From Alphaproteobacteria bacterium (GTDB lineage: Bacteria > Pseudomonadota > Alphaproteobacteria > GCA-2731375), in assembly GCA_030746295.1 (NCBI GenBank), contig JASLMY010000004.1, forward strand, positions 5,903 through 69,902: a stretch of DNA of 64,000 bases, written 5' to 3'. The number at the start of each line of letters is the position of its first letter. Position 1 is the stretch's first letter. Positions 34,457 through 43,900 of this stretch are shown piece by piece. The notes below the pieces were generated by a model. It did not search any database. It was not told the DNA's origin and saw nothing but the letters and a program-made list of their open reading frames with translations. A program made the translations under genes and the position numbers.

Positions 34457-35998
34457 CTACTTCGAGATCCTGAGCGCCTGCAGCTGGTTGCCGATGATCG
34501 TGAAGGCTACCTGCAGATCCGCCGCTGTCGGCGCGGCAAAATAGTGCGACGTGGTGGTCGCACAGTTGCGCATCAGATTGAGGATCGTCGAGCTGGAGGT
34601 CACGGTCGAGCCGAAGGCGATCGTGAAGATCTCGATGCCGACGGCCTTCATGTTGGTGCAGACGGTGGCGAGCTGCCCGTCGAGGAACGACTTGGCGGCC
34701 GAGTCCGAGCCGAAGTGGTCGGCCCGGAAGCCGTAGGCGGTCTTGTTGTTGCCGCTGAATTGGAGCCAGTTGTTCTCGCCGTCGGTCAGCATCACCGCGA
34801 CCTTCTTGATCGTGCTGTCGGTGTAGTCGACCGGATGGTCGGCAGGCGTGTCACCGCCCCAGAGGCCACGCCAGGCGGGTGAGATCGTGCGCCAGCCCCA
34901 GACCAGGCCCAGGTTGTTGGTGGTGCCGCCCCACCAGGTCGGCTCCTGGGCGCGGATGGCGTTGATAATCGTCGTCTTGGTCGGGGTCAGCTCTTGGATC
35001 GGCTCGCCGCAAGACATGCTGGGGCCCTGGGCCGCGCAGCCGTCGCTCGCCGCCTCCTTGATGTCGTAGCTCGCCGGCGTGGTCACCGGAGCACCCCACT
35101 TCCGGCAGCGGCCGCGGCGCCAGCGGATGCAGGGCGTGGTCGTGTCGCCGGGGGTGAAGTAGTTGTTGATGCCGGGCCGCCCACAGGTCGAATAGGAGGC
35201 GTTGTTGTCCGGGAAATGGAAGGGCTCGAAGCGCTCGGTCGAGGGCGTCGCGTCGGTGAGGTCGTTGCCGCCCGGATAGCGGGCCTCTACGCATCCCTTC
35301 CAGACACTGTCGTCATAAGCACCGCTGGCGACGAACGTCTGGCCTGAACCCGACAGCCAAGAGGTTCTGCCGCTGCCGACGTTGACCGTCGCCACGAATG
35401 GCACCAGCGAGACCCAGAGGTTGGGGTGCACTTCCTCGGTGCCGAAGACGATGTTGATCAGGTCCTCGGCCGCCGTCTTCATCGTCACGATACGCTTTTC
35501 CGGCGCGCCCGAATCCTGGGTGTTCATGGAGTAGGTGTTGTCCATGATCAGGGCCAGCTCCAGCCCGACGGTCTGCCGCGTGATCTCGGTCGACGCCGTG
35601 ACCCTGAGCGTGTCGAAGCCGCCGAGCCGCATGAAGGTCGTCTCCATGATCGCCGCGGCATTGAGAGTGATCACCGAATTGTCGTCGCTGACGTTGATGA
35701 TCAGCTCGTCCAGGTCGGCGTTGCCGCCGAGATTGTTGAAGTTGGCGTTGAAGAACTCGCGGGCGTCGGACTCGACGTACGTGTCGTCCAACGTGTGCCC
35801 CGCCGCCAGGCCGGCGGCGTCGAGCGATTTCTGCAGCACGTCCTTGGTATAGAAGGCGCGGGTGCCGTCGACCGCGACACCGACGAAGAGCACTAGGGTG
35901 ACGAAGACCAGCACCAACGTGATCGATATGGCGCCCTGGTCGTCACGGAGGAAGCGACGTGTGAAACCGTCCAGTCCTCGCAAGCCATGCTTTGTCAT
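34457..35998 (-). CDS. TadG-like pilus protein with von Willebrand A domain
   Basis: A 513-aa protein with an N-terminal TadE/TadG membrane segment (DDQGAISITLVLVFVTLVLFVGVAVDGTRAF, about 19-49) and a long extracytoplasmic vWA domain beginning about 150 (LELALIMDNTYSMN). The MIDAS motif reads DNTYS instead of the common DxSxS, and the later VAVMLTDGENNW is the conserved strand-loop. An insert of about 180 residues rich in Cys, Trp and Gly (CGRPGINNYFTPG, CIRWRRGRCRKWG) sits within the domain. I used ATG 35998 (GGAG nine bases before); an in-frame start 18 codons earlier exists. It heads the pilus module. Confidence 0.86.
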   Translation of the reverse strand: MTKHGLRGLDGFTRRFLRDDQGAISITLVLVFVTLVLFVGVAVDGTRAFYTKDVLQKSLDAAGLAAGHTLDDTYVESDAREFFNANFNNLGGNADLDELIINVSDDNSVITLNAAAIMETTFMRLGGFDTLRVTASTEITRQTVGLELALIMDNTYSMNTQDSGAPEKRIVTMKTAAEDLINIVFGTEEVHPNLWVSLVPFVATVNVGSGRTSWLSGSGQTFVASGAYDDSVWKGCVEARYPGGNDLTDATPSTERFEPFHFPDNNASYSTCGRPGINNYFTPGDTTTPCIRWRRGRCRKWGAPVTTPASYDIKEAASDGCAAQGPSMSCGEPIQELTPTKTTIINAIRAQEPTWWGGTTNNLGLVWGWRTISPAWRGLWGGDTPADHPVDYTDSTIKKVAVMLTDGENNWLQFSGNNKTAYGFRADHFGSDSAAKSFLDGQLATVCTNMKAVGIEIFTIAFGSTVTSSSTILNLMRNCATTTSHYFAAPTAADLQVAFTIIGNQLQALRISK

Positions 35999-36698
35999 TT
36001 CTAGATTCTCCGGACAAGCTCCGAAGCGTCGGCGATTGTATCCCGTTTTCACCTATTTGGGAACGGCGTTCGTGCCGTGGCTACATCGACGCTCCAGTCT
36101 TTTTCAATGTCGACGCAATTGAAGGTGAACTATCCCCAAGTACGCGCGCCTGATTGATGAAATATGGGCATCTTGATCGGTAATTCCAGAAGTCCCTATC
36201 ATATTTCGAATTCGATTCGAGATAATTTTTATCAGAAAATCTTGGAAATTCATAATGAATTCCAAGAGCATTTATACAGCATCCCATGTAAATGCCGCTT
36301 TCGACCCACCTCAAGGATGGATTCTCCGCTTATCATATTGAAAAAAATGGGAAAAACTCAAAGATCTGCTGATCTTCATCACACGCGATCTGGTCCCGAG
36401 CTCACGATTTCCAACACATTGGGTTACTATCCTCGTTTCGGTCAACGAAGTCTTTTGTGAATTGTGATGCCGAATATCAAAGCGAATTCGAATGAATGGC
36501 GCACTCGTAGCCTATCGCCACAGCGGCTGAAATTACTCAGACATTGTGACGGTTGTCACAAGTTCCAAAGGCGTCGTGATAGCTGTCTCAACGAAGGATT
36601 ATGGTCGCATCCGTTGTGCAAGGCAGCGCCAACTCGGCGCATTCGAGGCGGCCTCGGCCGTCGTCGCCGGCGGCCCGGCCGGCGAGGAGCGTTTACCG
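35999..36698. other. AT-rich divergent intergenic region
   Basis: These 700 bases lie between the divergent TadG-like and HpnL-like genes, with no supported gene. The part 36140-36480 is markedly AT-rich against the surrounding two-thirds GC. It contains several gaattc-like stretches and the hairpin at 36241-36266, and probably holds the promoter for the pilus operon. Two frames of 77 and 98 codons here lack good starts and typical composition. The right part from about 36540 returns to high GC. Confidence 0.55.
36241..36266. repeat. Inverted repeat in the AT-rich region
   Basis: The left arm cttggaaattcat and the right arm atgaattccaag are complementary over twelve pairs, with one extra A bulged in the left arm and one base in the centre. 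No T-run follows. It may be an operator or RNA hairpin for the divergent genes. Confidence 0.55.
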
Positions 36699-37721
36699 GT
36701 GGTGGCGAACTCGGCTATAGCACGGACCATGAAGCTCTGGTCGGCAATGGGTCTTCTCCTCGGCCTCGCCATGGTCGCCGCCCTGGTGGCCTGGCGCGGC
36801 CTCGACGCCGTCGCCGCCGTTCTGGTGTCGCTCGGCTGGGGCCTGGCGTTGCTGCCGCTGGCCTTCTTGCCGCACTTGATGCTGAGTGCCGAGTCCTGGC
36901 GGTTCTTGTTCCCGGCCGGCCGCGCCGCGGCCCGAGCCCGTATGCTCGCCGCCGCCTGGATCGGCTTCTCCGTCGATATACTGCTGCCGCTGGCCAGCAT
37001 CGGCGGCGAGCTCGCCAAAGTCCGCGTCCTGATGCAGGCGGGCATCGCCGGCACCGATGCCGGCGCGTCGGTGGTCGCGGACAAGACCGTGCAGGCGATC
37101 TCGCTCGTGCTCTGGAGCTTCGTCGGCATCGTCATTCTGGTCGGGCTCGAGGCCGGCGGTGAGCTGATCGCCGGCGTACTCGCCGCGGCCGTGCTGCTGT
37201 CGGCGGGGATCGCCGGCTTCATCGCCGTGCAGCATGCCGGCGGTTTCGGCTTGGCAGCCCGCCTCGTCGGCAAGGCCGGCGCCGCCGCGCGCTGGTCGGG
37301 CCTGGTGCCCAACGCGGAGGCGCTGGATGCCACCATCCGGGCGATCTACCGCCGTCCCGGCCGCTTCGCCTGGTCCTGCCTGATCCGCCTACTGGCCCGG
37401 GTCGTGCTGACGGGGGAGATCTGGCTCGCGGCCTGGCTGATGGGCCACGGCATCACGCTCTGGGAAGCCTTGATGTTGAAGAGCCTGACGGGCGCGCTGC
37501 GCGGCCTCGTCTTCGTCGTGCCGGGTGCCTGGGGCGTGCAGGAAGGCGGCTACGTCTTGCTGGGGGCGTTGGTTGGCCTCTCGCCGGAGCTGATGCTCGC
37601 GGTCTCGTTGGCGACGCGGGCCCGCGAGTTGGCGGTCAGCCTGCCGGGGCTCTTGGCTTGGCAGGCGGTCGAGGGGCGCTCGCTCTGGCGGCGCGGCCTC
37701 GCCTACCGCCGGGGTCGCTGA
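36699..37721 (+). CDS. HpnL-like/lysylphosphatidylglycerol synthase TM-type membrane protein
   Basis: A 340-aa polytopic inner-membrane protein (about 8-9 helices) of the flippase-like UPF0104/LPG-synthase transmembrane group. Segments such as HLMLSAESWRFLF, LLPLASIGGELAKVRVLMQAG and VPGAWGVQEGGYVLLGAL are those of the HpnL family, often found with hopanoid genes. I took GTG 36699, with GAGGAG nine bases upstream; ATG 36729 (ten codons later) is the alternative and directly precedes TM1. The function is unproven in the family; lipid transport across the inner membrane is inferred. It is convergent with a lipid-A-type acyltransferase, which supports an envelope role. Confidence 0.83.
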   Translation: MVANSAIARTMKLWSAMGLLLGLAMVAALVAWRGLDAVAAVLVSLGWGLALLPLAFLPHLMLSAESWRFLFPAGRAAARARMLAAAWIGFSVDILLPLASIGGELAKVRVLMQAGIAGTDAGASVVADKTVQAISLVLWSFVGIVILVGLEAGGELIAGVLAAAVLLSAGIAGFIAVQHAGGFGLAARLVGKAGAAARWSGLVPNAEALDATIRAIYRRPGRFAWSCLIRLLARVVLTGEIWLAAWLMGHGITLWEALMLKSLTGALRGLVFVVPGAWGVQEGGYVLLGALVGLSPELMLAVSLATRARELAVSLPGLLAWQAVEGRSLWRRGLAYRRGR

Positions 37722-37727
37722 GCGGCC

Positions 37728-38678
37728 TCAGAGCTGGTACCAGCCCTTCCACTGACCGGCGTGGGCGAGCGCGTAGGGTGCGAGCACCTCGGCGTAGCGA
37801 CGCGCCACCGCTTCCACCGCTTCCGACCCTGGCCCCTCTTGTGGCACCTCGAGCGGCGCCTCGATCGCCACCTTGAGCGCGCCCGACGGCTCGCGAAAGG
37901 CGAAGGTGGGCAAGAGGGCGGCGCCGGTGCGCCGCGCCAGGATCACGGCGCCCGGGGCGAGCTTGATCTCGCCGTCCAGGAACGGCACCGCCGCCGGCCG
38001 CTTGGCGTCGCGGCGCGCCGTCACCGAGACCACCGCGTTCCCTCTCAGATGTCGGGCCAGCGCCTCCAGGGCCGGCCTGGCATCGTTCGGGGCCAGCGTC
38101 ACCCGGGCGCCGAGAAAGCGGTCCTCGATGCGGGTGTGGATCGGGTTGAGGAAACGGATGCCGAAGCGGCTGGCGGAAAAGCCGTGGCTCGGCCGGCTCA
38201 GGTGGTGGACCTCGAAGCCGGCGCGGTGGAAGGCCATCTTGGCGGCCAGGTCGCCGTGCACCATAAAGGCGATCCAAAGGATCGCGCCCTGGCCCCGCTC
38301 TCTGGCGGCCTCGACGTGATCCCGGCCGACCAGCCCGATCTCGGGCCGCCAACCGCCGGGCCGATAGCCGCGCAAGAGCTGCAGTTGCAGCAGCACCTGC
38401 TCGGCGGCGAGGCCGCTCAAGATCGCCTCGGGCGAGGCCGGCCGGCTGGCGCGCTCGCCGATGGTGCGGGCGATGATCGCGGGCAGCGCCGCCGGGTCGC
38501 CGGCCACCATCGGTCCCGCCAGCGGCGCCACGGCGCGGGCGAAGCCCGGCCACCACCGCTCCGGCAACAGCCACGAGAGGGTCAGCAGGAAGGGCAGGCC
38601 CAGCAGGGTCGCCAGGTCCGAGGCGGCGAAGCCCGGCTGTACCGCAGCGCCAGAGGCCTGCTCGCGATCACTTGCCAT
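37728..38678 (-). CDS. LpxL/HtrB-like lysophospholipid/lipid A acyltransferase
   Basis: A 316-aa protein of the LpxL/HtrB acyltransferase superfamily, shown by the order of its blocks: AILWIAFMVHGDLAAKMAFHRAG (about 133-155), SRFGIRFLNPIHTRIEDRF, PFLDGEIKLAPGAVILARRTGAALLP, and the C-terminal GQWKGWYQL. A hydrophobic N-terminal segment (LLGLPFLLTLSWLLP, about 26-40) anchors it. The usual catalytic HX4(D/E) is not intact: the His in VHGDLAA is followed at +5 by Ala, with an Asp at +2. It starts five bases downstream of the HAD gene. It may be a divergent subfamily with a different acyl donor. Confidence 0.8.
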   Translation of the reverse strand: MASDREQASGAAVQPGFAASDLATLLGLPFLLTLSWLLPERWWPGFARAVAPLAGPMVAGDPAALPAIIARTIGERASRPASPEAILSGLAAEQVLLQLQLLRGYRPGGWRPEIGLVGRDHVEAARERGQGAILWIAFMVHGDLAAKMAFHRAGFEVHHLSRPSHGFSASRFGIRFLNPIHTRIEDRFLGARVTLAPNDARPALEALARHLRGNAVVSVTARRDAKRPAAVPFLDGEIKLAPGAVILARRTGAALLPTFAFREPSGALKVAIEAPLEVPQEGPGSEAVEAVARRYAEVLAPYALAHAGQWKGWYQL

Positions 38679-38683
38679 GGCCG

Positions 38684-39412
38684 TCAGCAGACGGTGCCGA
38701 AGAGATAGGATTCGAGGCCGGCGATGCTGTCGAGCACCACGTCCGCCTGGCTCGCCAGCAACGCTGCCTGGGTGGCGCCGCCGGCGACGCCGATGGCGAG
38801 GCCGGCGCCGGCCGCCCGGGCCATGCCGAGGTCGGCCAGAGAATCGCCGATCACCGCGACCTCCGAGGTCGCCCGCCCGACGGCGTTGGCGAAGACCCGG
38901 ACCATGCCGGCCTCGGGCTTCAGCCCATGGCCGGCGTCGCTGCCGCAGGCGAAAGAGAGGTGCCGGCTCCAGCGTTCGCGTGACAGTGTCGCCTCCAGGG
39001 CGGCCTGGCTGTCCATGGTGGCGACGCCGAGGCGCAGCCCCCGCTGGACCAAGGACTTGAAGAGGCGCTCCAAGTCGACCACCGGAGCGACCCGGCGCGC
39101 CGACCACGCCTCCAGCGTTTTCGCCAGCCCGGCGCACATCTTCGGCGGACTGCGGCTGCCCAGCAGCGCCTTCCAGATCTCGCAGATGTCGGCGGCGGTG
39201 CCGGAGACGAAGCAGGAGCGGGGGGCGAAGCGCCCGCTGCTTGAGTCGAAGCCGCCGGCCGCGAGCAGCTTCTCCGTAAGCTCCGGCTCGCCGACCGCAG
39301 TGGCCACCTCCGAGGCCGCCGCCCGGTAGGCGGGCAGCCAGACCTCGTGGAAGTCGAAGAGAGTGCCATCCTTGTCGAACAGCACCGCCCCGATGCCGGT
39401 TCCGGCGGTCAT
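38684..39412 (-). CDS. HAD-family phosphatase (phosphoglycolate-phosphatase-like)
   Basis: A 242-aa haloacid dehalogenase-fold hydrolase. Motif I is FDKDGTLFDF with the nucleophile Asp at about 12. A helical cap domain (about 20-100) follows, then motif II in GVATMDSQAA (Asp/Ser variant, about 127-136), motif III Lys in HGLKPEAGM, and motif IV GDSLADLGMARAAG (about 183-196). ATG 39412 has GGGAG eight bases before it; a start seven codons earlier is also open. It is co-directional with the acyltransferase five bases downstream, so it may act on a phosphorylated lipid or sugar, though the substrate is unknown. Confidence 0.88.
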   Translation of the reverse strand: MTAGTGIGAVLFDKDGTLFDFHEVWLPAYRAAASEVATAVGEPELTEKLLAAGGFDSSSGRFAPRSCFVSGTAADICEIWKALLGSRSPPKMCAGLAKTLEAWSARRVAPVVDLERLFKSLVQRGLRLGVATMDSQAALEATLSRERWSRHLSFACGSDAGHGLKPEAGMVRVFANAVGRATSEVAVIGDSLADLGMARAAGAGLAIGVAGGATQAALLASQADVVLDSIAGLESYLFGTVC

Positions 39413-39451
39413 CTGGGTCTCTCCCAGCCGCATCGTTCGCGTCCCGCGGCG

Positions 39452-40225
39452 CTACATGCCGATGAAGCCGCCGCCGTTGATCGAGAGATGCTGTCCGGTG
39501 ACGTAGGAGGCCGCCTCCGACAGCAGGAAGCAGACTGGCTTCGCCACTTCCTCCGGGGCTGAGAAGCGGCCCATCGGCACTTGGGCGAGGTACTGATCGC
39601 GGAACTTGTCCGAGCGGATGACCTCGGTCATCTGGGTCTCGACGACGCCGAAGCAGACCGAGTTGACACGCACCCCGTGGCGGCCCCATTCGCGGGCCGC
39701 ACTCATGGTGATGCCGAGCACGCCCGCCTTGGCGGCGCCGTAGTTGATCTGGCCGACGGTGCCCCGGCGGCCGGCATCGGAGGAGACGTTGACGATCGCC
39801 GCCGGCGCCTGGCCGCTCTCCTTGGCGCGGGCCGTCATCTGCCGGCCGACCGCCTGCAGGCAGAGATAGACGCCGGTCAGGTTGACGTCGATCACGTCTT
39901 GCCACTGCTTGAACGACATCTTGTCGATCATCGCCGTGCGGATGATGCCGGCGTTGTTGACCAGGCCGTCGACGGTGCCAAAGCGGGTCGCCGCGTCGGC
40001 CACGGTGGCCTCGACGAAGGCCGGCTCGGCGACGCTGCCGACATAGGCGCGGGCCCGGTCCTCGCCGAGCTCGGCGGCGAGCGCCTCGACGCCGTCGGCC
40101 GTGACGTCGACCAGGGTCAGATTGGCACCCAGCTCGCCTGCCAGTTCCGCCACCGCCCGGCCGATGCCCTGGCTGGCGCCAGTGACCATGATGTTGCGTC
40201 CTTCCAGACTCATCGGGTTTGCCAT
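39452..40225 (-). CDS. SDR-family oxidoreductase (FabG-like)
   Basis: A 257-aa classical SDR with TGASQGIGR (about 15-23), NNAGI (about 90-94), NVSSDAGRRG (catalytic Ser, about 144), YGAAKAG (about 161-167) and the FabG-like closing CFLLSEAASYVTGQHLSINGG. Asp in LVDVT after the second strand suggests NAD(H). AAGGAG sits seven bases before ATG 40225. It lies upstream of the HAD/acyltransferase pair with a 39-base gap and downstream of a thioesterase gene with a 45-base gap, so these minus-strand genes may share a transcript. Confidence 0.92.
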   Translation of the reverse strand: MANPMSLEGRNIMVTGASQGIGRAVAELAGELGANLTLVDVTADGVEALAAELGEDRARAYVGSVAEPAFVEATVADAATRFGTVDGLVNNAGIIRTAMIDKMSFKQWQDVIDVNLTGVYLCLQAVGRQMTARAKESGQAPAAIVNVSSDAGRRGTVGQINYGAAKAGVLGITMSAAREWGRHGVRVNSVCFGVVETQMTEVIRSDKFRDQYLAQVPMGRFSAPEEVAKPVCFLLSEAASYVTGQHLSINGGGFIGM

Positions 40226-40270
40226 GCTCTCACTCCTTGGGTTCGTGTCGATGGGGCAGGCCCAGGAACC

Positions 40271-40765
40271 TCAGCCCGCTGCCCGCTTGGATTTGAGGCC
40301 GATGGTCCGGCCCACCTGAGGCGGCAGCACCAGCTCGACGTGTGCCGCCTTGATCTCGGCCAGATGCGCCAGGACCGACTCGTGCATCGGCGCCGAGCGC
40401 CGCGTTTCCCGACTGATGTGCAGGGTCATCAGCTCGTTGGTCGAGGCGAGATATCGGTCCGCGTCGTGATACATGTGGTGGATGTAGTGGATCCGCTTCT
40501 GATCGAAGTCGATCAACTGGGTGGTGAAGCGCAGCCGGTCGCCGCCCCGGACCTCACGGTCGTAGGTGATGTGGCCCTCCAGCGAGAAGGTGGTGATGTT
40601 GTGCCGCCGCCGGTGCGCGTCGTCGAGTCCGACATAGGCGAGCCAGGCATCGGTCGCCAGGTCGAAGACGACCATGTAATAGCCCATGTTCATATGGTCG
40701 TTGTGGTCGACCCAGGCCTCGCGCACGACGTCGCGGTAGGCATCGAACGGCGCCAGAATCGTCAT
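40271..40765 (-). CDS. Hotdog-fold acyl-CoA thioesterase
   Basis: A 164-aa hotdog enzyme of the 4-hydroxybenzoyl-CoA/betainyl-CoA thioesterase type. The N-terminal WVDHNDHMNMGYYMVVFDLATD (about 18-39) has the DHNDHMN active-site helix approach, followed by the strands HITYDREVRGGDRLRFTTQLIDFDQKRIHYIHHMY (about 74-108). ATG 40765 was chosen for this conserved start; the open frame extends upstream only as the antisense of the IOR promoter region. It probably hydrolyses a short- or modified-chain acyl-CoA from carnitine/betaine-like or aromatic catabolism. Confidence 0.88.
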   Translation of the reverse strand: MTILAPFDAYRDVVREAWVDHNDHMNMGYYMVVFDLATDAWLAYVGLDDAHRRRHNITTFSLEGHITYDREVRGGDRLRFTTQLIDFDQKRIHYIHHMYHDADRYLASTNELMTLHISRETRRSAPMHESVLAHLAEIKAAHVELVLPPQVGRTIGLKSKRAAG

Positions 40766-40955
40766 GCCCTCGCCCAACCCTTCGCAGCGATTCGGGCGCG
40801 AAGATACACGCTCCACCGGATCGAAGTCACGCGGCAAGGTGAAAGTGGCGGCCGTTTGCGGCGGCGGCCGAGTTGCTATACTGCCGGCCACCAGGGGAAG
40901 CCGGACCGGGGGTATCCGGGCGCGCCCGTCGGGCGCCAGGAATAGGAATCCGTAG

Positions 40956-43900
40956 ATGCTGCTCGCCAACGTCAGCCTCGACGACAAGTACACGGCCGAG
41001 GCCGGCCGGGTCTTCATGACCGGGATGCAGGCCCTCGTCCGCCTGCCGATGATGCAGCGCCAACGCGACCTCGCCGCCGGCCTGAACACCGCCGGCTTCA
41101 TCTCCGGCTATCGCGGCTCGCCCTTGGGCGGCTACGACACCGCGCTCTGGCGGGCGGCACCGTTCCTGAAGCGCCAGCACATCCATTTCCAGCCCGGCGT
41201 CAACGAGGACCTGGCGGCGACCTCGGTCTGGGGCACGCAGCAGGTCAACCTCTGGCCGGGCGGGCGCTACGACGGCGTCTTCGGCATCTGGTACGGCAAG
41301 GGTCCGGGCGTCGACCGCTCGGGCGACGCCCTCAAGCATGGCAACATCAATGGCACGGCGCCGCATGGCGGCGTCCTGACGCTGGCCGGCGACGACCACG
41401 GCTGCAAGTCCTCGACGCTGGCGCACCAGTCGGAGCCGTCCTTCATGGCGGCCTCGATTCCGGTGTTGAATCCGGCCGGCGTGCAGGAGTATCTCGACTT
41501 CGGCCTCCATGGCTTCCAGATGTCGCGCTATTCGGGTTGTTGGGTCGGCTTCAAATGTGTCGGCGATACGGTCGAGAGCTCGGCCACGGTCTCGATCGAC
41601 CCGAACCGAGTCGAGATCCGGTTGCCGCAGGACTTCGCGCTCCCCGACGGCGGCCTCAATATCCGCAACCCCGATCCCTTCCTCGGCCAGGAAGTCCGCC
41701 TCTTGGAGTGGAAGCTGCCGGCGGCGCAAGCCTACGTCCGCGCCAACGGCCTCGATCGCGTCGTCGTCGAGGCGGATCGGCCCCGGCTCGGCATCGTCAC
41801 CACCGGCAAGGCCTATCTCGACGTCCGACAGGCCTTCGACGAGCTGGGTCTGGACGAGGCAGCGCTCCGGGACCTCGGTATCCGGCTCTACAAGGTGGCG
41901 CTGGTCTGGCCGCTGGAGCCCGAGGGAGCCCTGGACTTCGCCCGCGGCCTGGAGGAGATCTTCGTCGTCGAGGAAAAGCGCGGCCTGATCGAGGACCAGT
42001 TGAAGGCGTTACTCTACAACCGGCCCGAGACGCCCCGCCTCATCATCGGCAAGCGCGACGAGGAAGGCCGCGTCCTGCTGCCCGAAAGCGGCGAGATCAC
42101 GCCGGCCATGGTGGCCCGGGCGATCGTCGGCCGCTTGCGCCGCCACCACGAGCGGCCCGAGTTCGACCAACGCCTGGCCCGGCTGGAGCAAATCGAGGCC
42201 GCGGCCGACGGCCAGCCGGCCCGCCTGTTGCGCCACGCCTACTTCTGCTCCGGCTGCCCGCACAACACCTCGACCCGGCTGCCGGAAGGGAGCCGGGCCA
42301 TGGCCGGCATCGGCTGCCACGGCATGGCCCTCTGGGTGCCCGAACGGCGCACCGAGACCATCACCCATATGGGCGGTGAGGGCGTCAACTGGATCGGCCA
42401 GGCGCCCTTCACCGACACCGATCATATCTTCCAGAACCTCGGCGACGGCACCTATTTCCATTCCGGCCTGATGGCGATCCGGGCTGCGGCCGCATCGGGC
42501 GTCAATATCACCTATAAGATCCTCTTCAACGACGCCGTCGCCATGACCGGCGGCCAACCCCATGATGGCCAGCTGACGCCTTGGGAGATCAGCCGCCAGG
42601 TCGCAGCGGAGGGGGCAGCCAGGGTCGTCGTCGTCACCGACGAGCCCGACAAGGACGCCGCCGGCCCCGACTGGGCGCCGGGCGTCACTGTGCATCACCG
42701 CGACGAGTTGGATGCCGTGCAGCGGTCGTTGCGCGAGATTCCGGGCGTCACCGTGCTGATCTACGACCAGACCTGCGCCGCCGAGAAGCGCCGGCGCCGC
42801 AAGCGCGGCACCTTCCCCGACCCCGACCGCCGGGTCTTCATCAACGACGCCGTCTGCGAGGATTGCGGCGACTGCTCGGTGCAGTCGAACTGCGTCTCGG
42901 TCGAGCCGCTGGAGACGCCCTGGGGTCGCAAGCGGCAGATCAACCAGTCAGCCTGCAACAAGGACTTCTCCTGCCTCAAGGGCTTCTGCCCCAGCTTCGT
43001 CACCGTCGAGGGCGGGCGCATCCGCCGCGCCGAAGCGGCCGGTGGCGGCGTCGACCTCGACCTCGACGCCGTGCCCGTGCCCCAGGTGCCGCCCGCCAAC
43101 GAGCCCTTCGGCATCCTGGTGACCGGCATCGGCGGCAGCGGCGTCATCACCATCGGCCAGCTCTTGGGCATGGCGGCACATCTGGAGGGCAAGGCCGCCT
43201 CGGTCTTGGACATGACGGGGCTGGCGCAGAAGAACGGCGCGGTGATGAGCCACGTCCGCATCGCCGACGACGCGGACGCGCTGCACGCCGTCGCCATCGC
43301 CACGGGCGGTGCCCGCACCGTGCTCGGCTGCGACATCGTCGTTGCCTCGGCGCAAGACGTCTTGGCTTGCGTCACCGAGGGAGTGACGCAAGCGGTGATC
43401 AACAGCGACCTGACCCCGACGCCGAGCTTCGTCCTCGACCCCAGCGTCGAGGTCTCCACGGCACCCATGGTCGCGCGCCTGAAGGTGGCTCTCGGCGAGG
43501 CGGCGACCGATTTCGTCGCCGCCACCAGGCTCGCGACGCTGCTCTTGGGCGATGCCATCGCCACCAACCTCTTCATGGTCGGCTACGCCTACCAGCGGGG
43601 CCTGATCCCGCTCGGCGCCGATGCGCTCGACCGGGCGATCGAGCTCAACGGCGTCGCCGTCGAGGCCAACCGCCGGGCCTTCGCTCTCGGCCGCCTGGCG
43701 GCGCATGACGGGGACGCTGTCTGGGCCGCGGCCCGGCCGCTGCTCAGGACCGAGATAGAGGCCGAGGCGCCGGCGGACCTGGCCGGCCTCGTCGCCCGCA
43801 ACGCCGCCGTCCTCACCGACTATCAGGACCGGGCCTATGCCAGCCGCTTCCAGACCCTGGTGGAACGGGTCAGCGCGGCGGAGGCGGCCCGGGCGCCGGG

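Noticed and set aside
36081..36460. Two frames of 77 and 98 codons in the AT-rich gap before the pilus genes
   Set aside because: No ribosome sites, overlapping on opposite strands, mixed composition and no recognisable motif.
41537..43708. Second genes on the plus strand inside the IOR region
   Set aside because: They are out-of-frame shadows; the 1159-residue IOR frame is continuous and conserved throughout.
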